Notes: generated from the sequence alone by a model not told the origin. A stretch of DNA of 64,000 bases from Streptomyces sp. Je 1-332 (GCF_040730185.1 NZ_CP160402.1:2108001-2172000), one strand, 5' to 3'; counted from the first letter of the stretch, positions 43,965 through 53,098 are shown. Translations and numbers: made by a program.

Positions 43965-45289
43965 TTCCAGCGTGCGCCGTCCGCCACGAGCTCCTTCACG
44001 GCGCGCACGAAACGCTCCACGTGCTCGTCCGGGGTGCCCGCGCCGAAGCTGACGCGGATCGCGTTCAGCGACTTCTCGCCGGGCGCGGCCTCGGGGGCGC
44101 CGCACTCGCCCTGCGTCTGCGGGTCGCTGCCGAGCAGGGTGCGCACCAGCGGGTGGGCGCAGAAGAGACCGTCGCGTACGCCGATTCCGTACTCGGCGGA
44201 GAGCGCGGCGGCGAAGTGCGAGCTGTTCCAGCCGTCGACGACGAAGGAGATGACGCCGACGCGCGGCGCGTCGTCACCGAAGAGCGAGAGCACCTTCACC
44301 GCGGGCACCTCGGCGAGGCCCTCGCGCACCTTTGCGATGAGCTGGCGCTCCCGGGCGACGAGCTCGTCGAAGCCCGCTTCGGTCAGGGCCTTGCAGGCCG
44401 AGGCGATGGAGTACACGCCGATGACGTTCGGCGACCCGGCCTCGTGCCGCGCCGCGGTGTCGTGCCACTCCACGTCGACGCCGCCGTCCGTACGCCGCGC
44501 GACCTTCCGCGACGCGCCGCCGCCCGCGAGGTACGGGTCAGCCTCCTGCAGCCAGTCGGAGCGGCCCGCGAGGACGCCCGAGCCGAAGGGCGCGTACAGC
44601 TTGTGGCCGGAGAAGGCGACCCAGTCGACGTCGAGCTCGCTGATGGAGACGGGGTGGTGGGGCGCGAGCTGCGCGGCGTCCAGGACGATGCGGGCGCCGT
44701 GCGCGTGGGCGGCGGCGGCGAGCTCCTTGACCGGCCACAGCTCACCGGTGACGTTCGAGGCACCGGTCACGCACACCAGGGCGGGCCCGTAGGGGTCACG
44801 GTCGGCGAGGGCGCGCTCCAGGGTGGCGACGGCCTGGTCGGCGGTGCGCGGGGCGTTCAGGTACGTCACGCGGGCGTCGCGCCAGGGCAGCAGCGAGGCG
44901 TGGTGCTCGGTCTCGAAGACGAAGACCTGGCAGTCGTTCGGAAGCGCGGCCGCCAGGAGGTTCAGCGAGTCGGTGGTCGAACGGGTGAAGACGACCTGGT
45001 CGCCTTCGCGGCAGCCGAGGAACTCGGCGACGGTGACGCGGCTGTTCTCGAAGAGGTCGGTGGAGAGCTGCGAGAGGTACCCGGCGCCGCGGTGCACGCT
45101 GCCGTAGTACGGCGCGTAGGCGGCCACGTCGTCCCACACCCGCTGCAGGGCCGGGGCGCTTGCCGCGTAGTCGAGCGCCGCGTAGGTCACCTCGCCGCCG
45201 GTGACCAGCGGCACGGTGACGTCGCGGCCGAGGACGGGCAGCGGGGCGGAACAGACGGTCTGGTCGGCGGCAGCGGTGGTGACAGACAT
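43916..45289 (-). CDS. Class V aminotransferase / cysteine-desulfurase-fold PLP enzyme
   Basis: The 457-residue enzyme has the SufS/NifS-type fold: LDYAASAPALQRVWDDVAAY, SVHRGAGYLSQLSTDLFENS, VVFTRSTTDSLNLLAAAL, ETEHHASLLPWRD, GASNVTGELWPVKELAAAAH, IVLDAAQLAPHHPVSI with the PLP aspartate, and VAFSGHKLYAPFGSGVLAGR with the PLP lysine. The mobile loop near the C-terminus (FCAHPLVRTLLGSDPQTQGE) has a cysteine, but not in the usual RxGxHCA sulfur-loop wording, so desulfurase activity is uncertain. Start is ATG with GGGAG seven bases before it. It has an unusually long structured leader with a six-codon upstream ORF. It converges with glycerate kinase. Confidence 0.85.
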   Translation of the reverse strand: MSVTTAAADQTVCSAPLPVLGRDVTVPLVTGGEVTYAALDYAASAPALQRVWDDVAAYAPYYGSVHRGAGYLSQLSTDLFENSRVTVAEFLGCREGDQVVFTRSTTDSLNLLAAALPNDCQVFVFETEHHASLLPWRDARVTYLNAPRTADQAVATLERALADRDPYGPALVCVTGASNVTGELWPVKELAAAAHAHGARIVLDAAQLAPHHPVSISELDVDWVAFSGHKLYAPFGSGVLAGRSDWLQEADPYLAGGGASRKVARRTDGGVDVEWHDTAARHEAGSPNVIGVYSIASACKALTEAGFDELVARERQLIAKVREGLAEVPAVKVLSLFGDDAPRVGVISFVVDGWNSSHFAAALSAEYGIGVRDGLFCAHPLVRTLLGSDPQTQGECGAPEAAPGEKSLNAIRVSFGAGTPDEHVERFVRAVKELVADGARWNYRTEDGRCVPDTNAA

Positions 45290-45319
45290 GGCGAACTCCC
45301 GTGGGAAGGCAGGCGAGTT

Positions 45320-45351
45320 CACTGCGAGGGCGCTCGGACGGCGCTGCAGTG
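45320..45351 (-). promoter_or_regulatory. Leader hairpin near the aminotransferase ribosome binding site
   Basis: CACTGC at 45320-45325 pairs with GCAGTG at 45346-45351, with GCGC arms inside. It ends about 30 bases before the aminotransferase start. Together with the upstream ORF it fills the 371-bp spacer 45290-45660, in which I see no full-size gene. Confidence 0.5.
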
Positions 45352-45392
45352 AAGGAAGAAAAGGGGGGGTGCGGAAAAGGGGCCGGAAAGCC

Positions 45393-45413
45393 CTATCGCA
45401 TTCGCTTGCTCAC
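45393..45413 (-). CDS. Six-codon upstream ORF (MSKRMR) in the aminotransferase leader
   Basis: GTG AGC AAG CGA ATG CGA TAG encodes MSKRMR and stops. AAGGGAG sits seven bases before the GTG, a near-ideal ribosome binding site. Both arginines use CGA, uncommon in Streptomyces, which favours ribosome pausing. A short GGGC/GCCC hairpin and CTTTT follow the stop, then about 100 bases of structured leader to the aminotransferase. The peptide ends in Arg-Met-Arg, the +X+ pattern at which macrolide-bound ribosomes arrest in other leader peptides. I infer a regulatory leader peptide; the signal it senses is not known. Confidence 0.6.
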   Translation of the reverse strand: MSKRMR

Positions 45414-45435
45414 GAGACTGCTCCCTTGAGGACCA

Positions 45436-45474
45436 GGACCCCAGGGGCGGACATTCACCGATGTCCAGGGGTCC
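45436..45474 (-). promoter_or_regulatory. Nested hairpin upstream of the MSKRMR ORF
   Basis: GGACCCC (45436-45442) pairs with GGGGTCC (45468-45474), and inside GGACAT (45449-45454) pairs with ATGTCC (45461-45466) around TCACCG. It lies 22 bases before the small ORF and about 140 bases past the trpD terminator, so it belongs to the aminotransferase leader or its promoter. Confidence 0.6.
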
Positions 45475-45615
45475 GCGCTTGCCATGGACCTTGCTGTCCA
45501 CGGCCTGGTCTTCACCCGGGGCACCCCGCCACGGACGGAGGGTTGCCGGACAGCGAGCCGGGGCCTAATCGCTGTCACTCATGACCTGCGCAGCATCTTG
45601 CCACACGATCTTCCC

Positions 45616-45656
45616 GGTGCCCACCGCAGTCCGGCATCCGGACCGCGGTGGGCACC
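45616..45656 (-). terminator. Terminator of trpD
   Basis: GGTGCCCACCGC pairs perfectly with 45645-45656, and inside GTCCGG-CAT-CCGGAC continues the stem. It begins five bases after the trpD stop. A TTGCCAC stretch follows rather than a long U-run, but the stem is very stable. Confidence 0.85.
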
Positions 45657-45660
45657 CCAC

Positions 45661-46725
45661 TCACCTGTTGCTGGCCGCCACCCACAGCTCCAGGGCCTTC
45701 TTCGCGGCTCCGGAGTCGATGGCCTGCGCCGCCTTCGCGATCCCGGCGCCGATCTGCTCCACGAGGGTCCCCTCGCCCGGCGACAGCGCCACCAGGGCGG
45801 CCGCCGTGTTCAGCAGCACGGCGTCCCGGACCGGCCCCTTCTCACCGTCGAGGAGGCGCAGCGCCACCTCGGCGTTGTACGAGGCGTCCGCGCCCCGCAG
45901 CGCCTCCACGGGGACGAGGTCGATGCCGACGTCCCGCGGGTCGAAGGCCTCCTCGCGCACGGAGCCGTCGCGCACGACCCAGACCCGGGAGGTCGAAGTG
46001 GTCGTCAGCTCGTCGAGGCCGTCGTCACCGCGGAAGACGAGGGAGGAGTTCCCGCGCTCGGCGAAGACCCCGGCCACGATCGGCGCCATCCGGGGGTCGG
46101 CGACCCCGACCGCCTGGGCCCGCACCTTGGCCGGGTTGGTGAGCGGCCCGAGGGCGTTGAAGACGGTACGGATGCCCAGCTGGCTGCGCGCTCCGCCGGC
46201 GTGCCGCAGCGCCGGGTGGAACTTCACGGCGAAGCAGAAGGTGATCCCGGCTTCCTCGGCCACCTCGACGACCCGCTTCAGCGGCAGCTCCAGGTTCACC
46301 CCGAGCTTCTCCAGGACGTCGGAGGCTCCCGAGGCGCTGGAGGCCGCGCGGTTGCCGTGCTTGACGACCTTCGCGCCCGCGCCGGCGGCCACGATCGCGG
46401 ACATCGTGGAGATGTTGACGGTCTTGGCGCCGTCACCCCCGGTGCCGACGATGTCGACGGTCTGCCCCGGCACCTCGATCACGTTGGCGTGCTCGTACAT
46501 CGTGCGGACGAGGCCGGAGATCTCCTCCACGGTCTCGCCCTTGGCCCGCAGCGCGACCACGAAGCCCGCGATCTGCGCGTCGGTCGCCTCGCCGCGCATG
46601 ATGCGGTCCATGGCCCAGGCCGTGTCATCGGTGCTCTGGTCGCGTCCCTCGAGCAGTCCGTTCAGCACACCCGGCCAGGAACGGGCCGCCGCGGTGTTGC
46701 CTCCTGCGGGGGTCACAGCGCTCAT
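45661..46725 (-). CDS. trpD: Anthranilate phosphoribosyltransferase
   Basis: The 354-residue enzyme transfers a phosphoribosyl group from PRPP to anthranilate, the second step of tryptophan synthesis. Signatures are [60 protein letters not shown] with the PRPP-binding [65 protein letters not shown] and [15 protein letters not shown]. The ATG follows AGGAG six bases upstream. It is alone, not with other trp genes, and sits beside the bc1 complex genes as in M. tuberculosis (Rv2192c). The anthranilate synthase fusion 30 kb away makes its substrate. Confidence 0.95.
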   Translation of the reverse strand: MSAVTPAGGNTAAARSWPGVLNGLLEGRDQSTDDTAWAMDRIMRGEATDAQIAGFVVALRAKGETVEEISGLVRTMYEHANVIEVPGQTVDIVGTGGDGAKTVNISTMSAIVAAGAGAKVVKHGNRAASSASGASDVLEKLGVNLELPLKRVVEVAEEAGITFCFAVKFHPALRHAGGARSQLGIRTVFNALGPLTNPAKVRAQAVGVADPRMAPIVAGVFAERGNSSLVFRGDDGLDELTTTSTSRVWVVRDGSVREEAFDPRDVGIDLVPVEALRGADASYNAEVALRLLDGEKGPVRDAVLLNTAAALVALSPGEGTLVEQIGAGIAKAAQAIDSGAAKKALELWVAASNR

Positions 46726-46790
46726 CTGCCGCTCCTGGGTTCGTTCAGCCATGGGACAGGAACACCTTATCCAGCTCCGGGAACGGCAAA

Positions 46791-46830
46791 GAGCCCCGTC
46801 CATGCACTGGATGCATGGGACGGGGCTCTC
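46791..46830 (-). terminator. Terminator of the qcrCAB operon
   Basis: AGAGCCCCGTCCATGCA pairs with 46813-46830 apart from one bulged G. It lies 33 bases past the qcrB stop in the 137-bp gap before trpD. Confidence 0.85.
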
Positions 46831-46862
46831 GCCGTGGCGACCTTGGTCGGAGCGTCGGTCGA

Positions 46863-48494
46863 TCAGTGGTGGCCGTGGCCGCTCGTGATCTCCTTGTACT
46901 CGTCGGTGGTGGGCTTGGGGATCTGGTTGTCCTCCCCGTAGTAGCCCTTGCTGAGCTTGGCCCGGAGCTTCTGCGAACCGGACACCTTGCGCTCGACGCC
47001 GTTCTCGTCGACCCCGGGGCCGATCTCGAGCGGCGCGTACTGCTCGTGCGCGGTGAGCGTGTGCAGCTGCTCCTGGTTGAGCGGCTCGTGGACCTCGATG
47101 AACTCACCGTGCGGCAGGCGCTTGATGATGCCCGACTCGCGGCCGTGCAGGACCTTCTCCTTGTCGCGCCGCTGCAGACCCAGGCAGATCCGCTTGGTGA
47201 TGACGAAGGCGAGGACCGGTGCCACGAAGAAGGCGATGCGCACGAACCAGGTGATCGAGTTGATCGACAGATGGAAGTGCGTGGCCCAGAGGTCGTTTCC
47301 ACCACCGATCAGCAGCACCATGTACCAGGTGATCCATGCGACGCCGAAGCCCGTACGGGTCGGGACGTTGCGCGGGCGGTCCAGGATGTGGTGCTCGCGC
47401 TTGTCCCCGGTGACCCAGGACTCGATGAACGGGTAGACCGCGATCGCGACCAGGACCAGCGGGAAGATGATCAGCGGGATGAACACACCCAGGACGAGCG
47501 TGTGACCCCAGAGGTTGATCTCCCAGCCCGGCATGACACGGATCAGACCCTCGGAGAAGCCCATGTACCAGTCGGGCTGGGCTCCGGTGGAGACCTGGTC
47601 GGGACGGTAGGGACCGAGCGCCCAGATCGGGTTGATCGTCGCGATCGCCGAGATGGCCGCGATCACACCGAAGACCAGGAAGAAGAAACCTCCGGCCTTC
47701 GCCATGTAGACGGGCAGCAGCGGCATGCCGACGACGTTCTTGTTGGTCTTGCCGGGACCCGCGAACTGCGTGTGCTTGTGGTAGAAGACCAGGATCAGGT
47801 GCGCCACCACGAGCCCGAGCATGATGCCCGGCAGCAGCAGGATGTGCACCGAGTAGAACCGGGCCACGAAGTCGCCGCCGGGGAACTCCCCGCCGAACAG
47901 GAACATCGACAGGTACGTGCCCACGATCGGCACGGACAGGATGGCGCCCTGCATGAAGCGCACACCGGTACCGGAGAGCAGGTCGTCAGGGAGCGAGTAA
48001 CCGGTGAAGCCGGTGAACATGCCCAGGACGAACAGCAGGAAGCCGAAGACCCAGTTGACCTCGCGGGGCTTGCGGAAGGCACCCGTGAAGAAGACGCGCA
48101 TCATGTGCACGAACATCGCCGCGAGGAAGATCAGCGCCGCCCAGTGGTGGATCTGCCGGATCAGCAGACCACCGCGCACATCGAAGCTGATGTGCATGGT
48201 CGAGTTGAACGCCTCGGACATCAGCTGGCCCTGCAGCGGGATGTAACTGCCGTGGTACTCCACCTCGTTCATCGACGGGTGGAAGAACAGGGTCAGGTAC
48301 ACACCCGTGAGGATGATGATGATGAAGCTGTAGAGGCAGATCTCACCGAGCATGAAGGACCAGTGGTCCGGGAAGATCTTGCGCATGTTGGCCTTGGCCA
48401 GGGAGTAGATCCCCAGACGTCCGTCGGCCCAGTCGGCGACCCGCTCACCTGCGGGCGCCTCCTTCTTACGCGTGTCCGTCGTCGTAGTACTCAT
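46863..48494 (-). CDS. qcrB: Cytochrome bc1 complex cytochrome b subunit
   Basis: The 543-residue membrane protein carries the two b-type haems and quinol sites of the actinobacterial bc1 complex. Haem-ligating histidines are in [20 protein letters not shown] and in [22 protein letters not shown]. The Qo motif region [20 protein letters not shown] and the [20 protein letters not shown] block are typical of the long actinobacterial QcrB, which has a C-terminal extension of about 120 residues absent from proteobacteria. It ends in a His-rich tail (EITSGHGHH). Its ATG overlaps the qcrA stop by four bases. It forms a supercomplex with aa3 oxidase. Confidence 0.97.
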   Translation of the reverse strand: MSTTTTDTRKKEAPAGERVADWADGRLGIYSLAKANMRKIFPDHWSFMLGEICLYSFIIIILTGVYLTLFFHPSMNEVEYHGSYIPLQGQLMSEAFNSTMHISFDVRGGLLIRQIHHWAALIFLAAMFVHMMRVFFTGAFRKPREVNWVFGFLLFVLGMFTGFTGYSLPDDLLSGTGVRFMQGAILSVPIVGTYLSMFLFGGEFPGGDFVARFYSVHILLLPGIMLGLVVAHLILVFYHKHTQFAGPGKTNKNVVGMPLLPVYMAKAGGFFFLVFGVIAAISAIATINPIWALGPYRPDQVSTGAQPDWYMGFSEGLIRVMPGWEINLWGHTLVLGVFIPLIIFPLVLVAIAVYPFIESWVTGDKREHHILDRPRNVPTRTGFGVAWITWYMVLLIGGGNDLWATHFHLSINSITWFVRIAFFVAPVLAFVITKRICLGLQRRDKEKVLHGRESGIIKRLPHGEFIEVHEPLNQEQLHTLTAHEQYAPLEIGPGVDENGVERKVSGSQKLRAKLSKGYYGEDNQIPKPTTDEYKEITSGHGHH

Positions 48495-49546
48495 CCGCGC
48501 TCCCAGAAAGCAGGACCGACGGGCTCAGCGAAGTCGCCGAGCGCCTCGAGGTAGCCCTCTTCGTTCACGCCGATGCGCAGCTGCGGCAGCGCGTGACCGG
48601 CCGGGCCGAAGATCACTCGGGCACCGTCGGAGAGGTCGAAGGTGGACTGGTGGCACGGGCAGAGGACGTGGTGCGTCTGCTGCTCGTACAGGGAGATCGG
48701 GCAGCCGACGTGGGTGCAGATCTTGGAGTACGCGACGACACCGTCGTGCGACCACTCGAGCTCCTGCTTGTCCTTGATGTTCTCCGGCTGGATCCGGACG
48801 ATCATCAGGGCCGCCTTGGCGATCTCCTTCTGGAAGTCGTGGTCGTGCTCCTCCAGGCCCTCGGGCTTGGCGAAGGTCAGCGAACCGACCGCCACGTCCG
48901 ACGGGCGCAGCGGCTCGTTCGTGTTCATGTTCACGAGCAGCTTGCCCTTGGCCCACAGCGTGTGCCGCAGCTTGTCCTCGGGCAGCGGACCGAGGTCACG
49001 CAGCAGGACGACGCCGGAGAGCGGAACCATGGCGAGCGCGCCGAACATCGTGTTGCGGATCAGCTTGCGCCGGCCGAACTGCGACTCCGTGGCACCGGCC
49101 TTGAAGTCGGCCATGACCTTGGCCTTGACCTCGGGCTCGGCCTCGATGGGGTGCCGCTCGTCGGCGACCTCCACGTCCGACATCAGGGTGCGGGCCCAGT
49201 GGACCGCGCCCGCGCCGATGCAGAAGAGCGCCAGGCCCAGGGTCATGCCCAGGGCGAAGTTCAGCGCGCTGATGTGACCGATCGGCCAGATGTAGACGCT
49301 CTTGTCGACGGGGAACGACACGAACGAGGCGATGAAGCCGATCGTGGCGAGCATCGACAGGGTGAACAGGAACGCGACCGCACGCTCGGACCGCTTGGCG
49401 GCCCGCTCGTCGATGTCCTGGACACGGTGCTCATGGGGCGGCAGCCCCGGGTCGGCGAACGGATTCTCGTCCTTCACCGCTACCGAGCCGTGCTCGGTCT
49501 CCTGCGTGCTGGGCAGGTTCTCTTCTGATTTCTCTTGGCTACTCAT
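48491..49546 (-). CDS. qcrA: Cytochrome bc1 complex Rieske iron-sulfur subunit
   Basis: The 351-residue subunit holds the [2Fe-2S] cluster that takes the first electron from quinol. The cluster motifs CTHVGCPISL and CPCHQSTFDLSDG are intact. Three membrane helices precede the soluble domain (AVAFLFTLSMLATIGFIASF, ISALNFALGMTLGLALFCIG, LIRNTMFGALAMVPLSGVVL), the actinobacterial three-helix form. The N-terminus is acidic and disordered. The RKLIR motif before the third helix is part of the twin-arginine-like signal used by Streptomyces for Tat-assisted insertion; the RR pair in QFGRRKLIRN is visible. Overlaps qcrC and qcrB by four bases each. Confidence 0.97.
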   Translation of the reverse strand: MSSQEKSEENLPSTQETEHGSVAVKDENPFADPGLPPHEHRVQDIDERAAKRSERAVAFLFTLSMLATIGFIASFVSFPVDKSVYIWPIGHISALNFALGMTLGLALFCIGAGAVHWARTLMSDVEVADERHPIEAEPEVKAKVMADFKAGATESQFGRRKLIRNTMFGALAMVPLSGVVLLRDLGPLPEDKLRHTLWAKGKLLVNMNTNEPLRPSDVAVGSLTFAKPEGLEEHDHDFQKEIAKAALMIVRIQPENIKDKQELEWSHDGVVAYSKICTHVGCPISLYEQQTHHVLCPCHQSTFDLSDGARVIFGPAGHALPQLRIGVNEEGYLEALGDFAEPVGPAFWERG

Positions 49547-50352
49547 GACTTCTTGGCCTTTGCGGTCCGAGCGGCGACCCACACGGCGACCGCGATCAGC
49601 GAGCCGAGACCGAAGATCCAGCCGAACAGGCCTTCACTGACCGGACCCAGGCCACCCAGGTTGAGACCGCCAGGGCTCTCGGTCTCTTCGCCGTTGACCG
49701 CGTCGAGGTACGCGATGATGTCCTTCTTGTTCTTCTCCGGCATCACCGTGTCGGGGAAGGACGGCATGTTCTGCGGGCCGGTCTGCATGGCCTCGTAGAT
49801 GTGCTTCGGGGAGACATCCTCCAACGTGGGGGCGAACTTGCCCTTCGTCAACGCGCCGCCCTCACCGGTGAAGTTGTGGCACTGCGCGCAGTTGGTGCGG
49901 AACAGCTCGCCACCCTTGGCGATGTCCGCGCCGTCCGGGCTGTACTGCTTCTCGGTGGGGACGGTCGGGCCCGCGCCCAGCGAGGCGATGTACGCCGCGA
50001 GCTGGTCGATCTCGGCCTGGTTGTAGATGGCCTTCTTCTTCGGCGCCTGGGCGCCCGGCTGCTGGAGCGGCATGCGGCCGGTGCTGACCTGGAAGTCGAC
50101 GGCGGCTGCGCCGACGCCCACCAGGCTAGGACCGTCGGTGGACCCCTGACCGCCGGTTCCGTGGCAGCTTGAGCAGCCCACGGAGTACAACTTCTTGCCC
50201 TCGTCGATGGCGAGGGACTGGGCGGTGTCGTCGGCCTGCGCCTTGTCCGCGGGTGCGAACGCGGCGTACAGCCCCCCGGTGGCCGCCAGCGCGAGGAGTA
50301 GTACGACGACCGCCGCCAGCGGGTGGCGTCGTCGTGCGGAGAGCTTTTTCAC
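49543..50352 (-). CDS. qcrC: Cytochrome bc1 complex dihaem cytochrome c subunit
   Basis: The 269-residue subunit has an N-terminal membrane helix (LAAVVVLLLALAATGGLYAA), two c-type haem motifs (CSSCHGTGG and CAQCHNFTGEGG) and a C-terminal membrane helix (GWIFGLGSLIAVAVWVAART). The dihaem form replaces a soluble cytochrome c: it hands electrons straight to the CuA site of CtaC in the supercomplex. Methionine axial ligands lie near TGRMPLQQP and TGPQNMPSFPD. Start is a GTG (MKKLSARRRH). It is the first gene of qcrCAB, 82 bases downstream of ctaE on the same strand, so all four may share a promoter. Confidence 0.97.
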   Translation of the reverse strand: MKKLSARRRHPLAAVVVLLLALAATGGLYAAFAPADKAQADDTAQSLAIDEGKKLYSVGCSSCHGTGGQGSTDGPSLVGVGAAAVDFQVSTGRMPLQQPGAQAPKKKAIYNQAEIDQLAAYIASLGAGPTVPTEKQYSPDGADIAKGGELFRTNCAQCHNFTGEGGALTKGKFAPTLEDVSPKHIYEAMQTGPQNMPSFPDTVMPEKNKKDIIAYLDAVNGEETESPGGLNLGGLGPVSEGLFGWIFGLGSLIAVAVWVAARTAKAKKS

Positions 50353-50434
50353 GGATTACCCCGGTGTCAGGATCTTCTGCGTCGATGCTTCTGGAATGAG
50401 TCGGAACGTCGGGCCCGTCGGGGCCCGGCCCCGT

Positions 50435-51055
50435 TTACTTGATCATGTAGATCGTGGCAAAGAGACCGATCCAGACAACATCGACGAAGTGCCAGTAGTA
50501 GGACACGACGATGGCTGCGGTCGCCTGCTCATGGGTGAACCTCTTGGCCGCGTACGTCCTGCCGAGGACCAGCAGGAAGGCGATGAGACCGCCTGTCACG
50601 TGCATGCCATGGAAGCCGGTGGTCAGGTAGAAGGCCGAGCCGTACGGGTCGGACGAGAGCGAGAGGCCCTCGTGCTTGACCAGCTCGGTGTACTCGTACA
50701 CCTGACCGCCGATAAAGACGGCACCCATGATGAAGGTGACGATGAACCACATCCGGAGCTTCTTCACGTCACCACGCTCGGCGGCGAAGACGCCGAGCTG
50801 ACAGGTGAGGGAGGAGAGCACCAGGATCGTGGTGTTCGTCGCCGAGAACGGGAAGTTCAGCGCGGACGCCATTTCCTTCCAGTGCTCAGGACCTGTCACC
50901 GATCGCAGGGTGAAGTACATCGCGAAGAGGGCCGCGAAGAACATCAGCTCGGAACTCAACCAAATGATGGTTCCGACGCTGGTGAGGTTCGGCCGATTGA
51001 CCGGCGGGTGCGCGTGCCCGGTATCTACTGTCGTTGCTGTCGCCACGACCGACAT
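50435..51055 (-). CDS. ctaE: Cytochrome c oxidase subunit III
   Basis: The 206-residue protein is the short five-helix actinobacterial subunit [23 protein letters not shown] with the conserved SELMFFA block, [40 protein letters not shown] with the GFHG(x)HV block, and [20 protein letters not shown]. It stabilises subunit I and supports proton uptake. The ATG gives [10 protein letters not shown]. It heads a likely ctaE-qcrCAB transcript, apart from ctaCDF 2 kb upstream, as in mycobacteria. The 179-bp spacer to the divergent receiver-like gene should hold its promoter; I could not pick a convincing one. Confidence 0.96.
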   Translation of the reverse strand: MSVVATATTVDTGHAHPPVNRPNLTSVGTIIWLSSELMFFAALFAMYFTLRSVTGPEHWKEMASALNFPFSATNTTILVLSSLTCQLGVFAAERGDVKKLRMWFIVTFIMGAVFIGGQVYEYTELVKHEGLSLSSDPYGSAFYLTTGFHGMHVTGGLIAFLLVLGRTYAAKRFTHEQATAAIVVSYYWHFVDVVWIGLFATIYMIK

Positions 51056-51234
51056 TATGTCGGTCGCTTATCCCGCCCTCACCCCGGGGGGTGCCGTTCG
51101 GAGTGTCTGCGGGGTGTGTCCTGCCCGTATGGCCCATCGAAGGGCTGTCCGAACCGCTGTTGACGGGGTGTCCGGAGGAGTAGCATCCGCGCATCGGCCC
51201 CTGGCCGAGAGCCCCTCAACGAAGCGGAGGAACA

Positions 51235-51636
51235 ATGCAGCCGACCGCCACGGTGCTGGTCTACAGCGACAACGCGAGCACCCGCGAGCAGGTCCGGTTG
51301 GCCACCGGACGCAGGCCGGCGGCAGACGTCCCCGCGGTCGAGTTCATCGAGTGCGCGACGCTGCCCGCCGTGCTGAAGGAACTCGACCGGGGCGGCGTCG
51401 ACGTCTGCGTCCTGGACGGCGAGGCCACGCCCATCGGCGGCATGGGAGTCTGCCGCCAGCTCAAGGACGAGATCTTCCGGTGCCCGCCCGTGCTCCTGCT
51501 CATGGGACGCCCGCAGGACGCCTGGCTGGCCACCTGGAGCCGCGCCGAGGCGGCCGTGACCCTTCCGGTCGATCCGGTCGAGTTCGCGGACTCCCTGGCC
51601 GCTCTGCTGCGCGAGAGGCTGGCCGTGCAGGCCTGA
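51235..51636 (+). CDS. Receiver-like single-domain protein
   Basis: The 133-residue protein has the CheY-like fold wording: VLVYSDNASTREQV, then VDVCVLDGEATPIGGMGVCR with the aspartate near residue 61 at the phosphorylation position, LKDEIFRCPPVLLLMGRPQD and VTLPVDPVEFADSLAALLRE. One acidic pocket residue is present (SD at 11-12), but the invariant lysine before proline is replaced by leucine (TLPVDP). It may be a degenerate receiver that works without classical phosphorylation. No output domain exists. It is divergent from ctaE and convergent with an L,D-transpeptidase, separated by a strong terminator. Streptomyces homologues are known to me only as hypotheticals or response-regulator-like. 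Confidence 0.8.
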   Translation: MQPTATVLVYSDNASTREQVRLATGRRPAADVPAVEFIECATLPAVLKELDRGGVDVCVLDGEATPIGGMGVCRQLKDEIFRCPPVLLLMGRPQDAWLATWSRAEAAVTLPVDPVEFADSLAALLRERLAVQA

Positions 51637-51645
51637 CGCCACGAC

Positions 51646-51677
51646 AGAAGGCCCCGCGTCCTCACGCGGGGCCTTCT
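51646..51677. terminator. Bidirectional terminator
   Basis: AGAAGGCCCCGCGT pairs perfectly with 51664-51677 around a four-base loop. It lies between the convergent receiver-like and L,D-transpeptidase genes, starting 10 bases after the first stop. Confidence 0.88.
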
Positions 51678-51716
51678 GCGCTGTTCTGTGCTGTCCGCGG
51701 AGCTGTCGCGGGGCTG

Positions 51717-52964
51717 TCAGACCTGCGGCCGCAGCCGGGCCGCGTCGAGCACCGTGGGGCCCTTCTTGACCCCGCCCAACAGGGCGCTGCCGCCCCGCCA
51801 GTCCTTCCAGCCGACGTTCCAGTCACCGAAGCCGTTGCCGAACGGGTCCATGTCCGCGCCGGAGCTGTTGACGACCCGCACGATGTCACCCTGGCGGACG
51901 GTCTCGAAGAACCACGCGGCGTTGTCGGTGCTCATGCCGGTGCAGCCGTGGCTGGTGTTCGCGTTCCCGTGCGAGCCGGCCGACCAGGGGGCGGCGTGCA
52001 CGTACTCACCGGAGTCGGTGACCCGGGTCGCGTAGTAGACCTGCTTGTCGTAGAAGTCCGATGCGCCGATGCTGGCACTGGTCATACGTACGGAGTACTC
52101 CTTGCCCAGCACGACCTTGACGCCGTTGCGGGTGGAGTAGCCGGGCTTGCCCGTCGTCACCGGCATGGAGTTGATCTCCTCGCCGTTGCGGTAGACCGTC
52201 ATGTAGTGCGAACCGGCGTCCGTCACGGCCTCGATACGGTCGCCGATGGTCAGCTTCAGCGGCTTGGCGCTGCCGCCCCAGAGCCTGTCGCGGACCTTGA
52301 TGCCCTCGAGGTTGCTCCGGACGTTGATGGTCGCGCCCGTGGGCCAGTACTCCTTGGGGCGGTAGTGCAGCGTCTCGCTGTCCACCCAGTGCCACACGCC
52401 TTCCGTGGCGGGCTGCGACTCGACCTTCAGCGAGCGCTCCACGATGGCCCTGGCCTTCTTGTCCTTCACCTTGGCGCTGAGCTTGGCCGTGACCGGCTGG
52501 CCCACGCCGTACTTCCCCGATTCGGGGCCGAAGGTGACGTCCAGGCGCTTCTTCTTCGCCGCCGTGTTCGTGTCGAACGTCATGACCTTGCGGCCCGGCG
52601 CGCCCTCGTCGTCCTCGGTGCTCACCCGCACCGTGTAGTGCGCGCCCGCCGCGAGCGGCGCCGTGCTCTGCCAACGCGCGCCGTCGGCGGCGAGTTCACC
52701 CGCCACGTACCGCCCCATCGCGTCGGTGGCCGTCACATCGGTGATGCGCCCGTCCTCACCCTGGGCGGTGACCTCAAGGGGCTTGTCGGGATCCGCCTTC
52801 TGACTGCCCACAGGGCCGTTGAAGGCGATCTGGCCCGCCGCGTCGTACGGCTTCGCCGAGAGCGGGTGGCCGTCGGAGCTGCCGCACGCCGTGGTTCCCA
52901 CCCCGAGGGCGGCCACCAGCGTGGTGCAGCTCAGTACCGTGCGGATTCGCGGTGAGTGGCTCAT
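51717..52964 (-). CDS. L,D-transpeptidase lipoprotein (YkuD) with Ig-like domains
   Basis: The 415-residue protein begins with a lipoprotein signal (LVAALGVGTTACGSSDG, lipidated cysteine near residue 28). Two Ig-like beta domains follow (residues 45-150 and 150-255), then a YkuD catalytic domain: DAGSHYMTVYRNGEEINSMP, YVHAAPWSAGSHGNANTSHG and SHGCTGMSTDNAAWFF with the nucleophile cysteine in HGCTGMS. It makes 3-3 cross-links in peptidoglycan, the Ldt role known from mycobacteria. The ATG MSHSPRIRTVL is used. Its place between two cytochrome oxidase clusters is conserved in Streptomyces as I recall. No strong ribosome site precedes the start. Confidence 0.93.
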   Translation of the reverse strand: MSHSPRIRTVLSCTTLVAALGVGTTACGSSDGHPLSAKPYDAAGQIAFNGPVGSQKADPDKPLEVTAQGEDGRITDVTATDAMGRYVAGELAADGARWQSTAPLAAGAHYTVRVSTEDDEGAPGRKVMTFDTNTAAKKKRLDVTFGPESGKYGVGQPVTAKLSAKVKDKKARAIVERSLKVESQPATEGVWHWVDSETLHYRPKEYWPTGATINVRSNLEGIKVRDRLWGGSAKPLKLTIGDRIEAVTDAGSHYMTVYRNGEEINSMPVTTGKPGYSTRNGVKVVLGKEYSVRMTSASIGASDFYDKQVYYATRVTDSGEYVHAAPWSAGSHGNANTSHGCTGMSTDNAAWFFETVRQGDIVRVVNSSGADMDPFGNGFGDWNVGWKDWRGGSALLGGVKKGPTVLDAARLRPQV

Positions 52965-53034
52965 GAACACACGGTATGAAGGTTCATCGGCTCCGGCGCG
53001 TCGGGTGACCCGTACGAGTGTCAAGCGCGACACG

Positions 53035-53078
53035 CCGAAGGGCCCGGACAGTCCTGACGGAGTGTCCGGGCCCTTCGG
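53035..53078 (-). terminator. Terminator of the ctaCDF operon
   Basis: CCGAAGGGCCCGGACA pairs perfectly with 53063-53078 around a 12-base loop. It starts 20 bases after the ctaF stop. Confidence 0.88.
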
Positions 53079-53098
53079 TGAGGCGGGGAGTCACAGAC

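Noticed and set aside
46815..48554. A 579-codon open frame antisense to qcrB
   Set aside because: The Asp/Glu/His/Arg-rich translation is the mirror of membrane helices; qcrB is certain.
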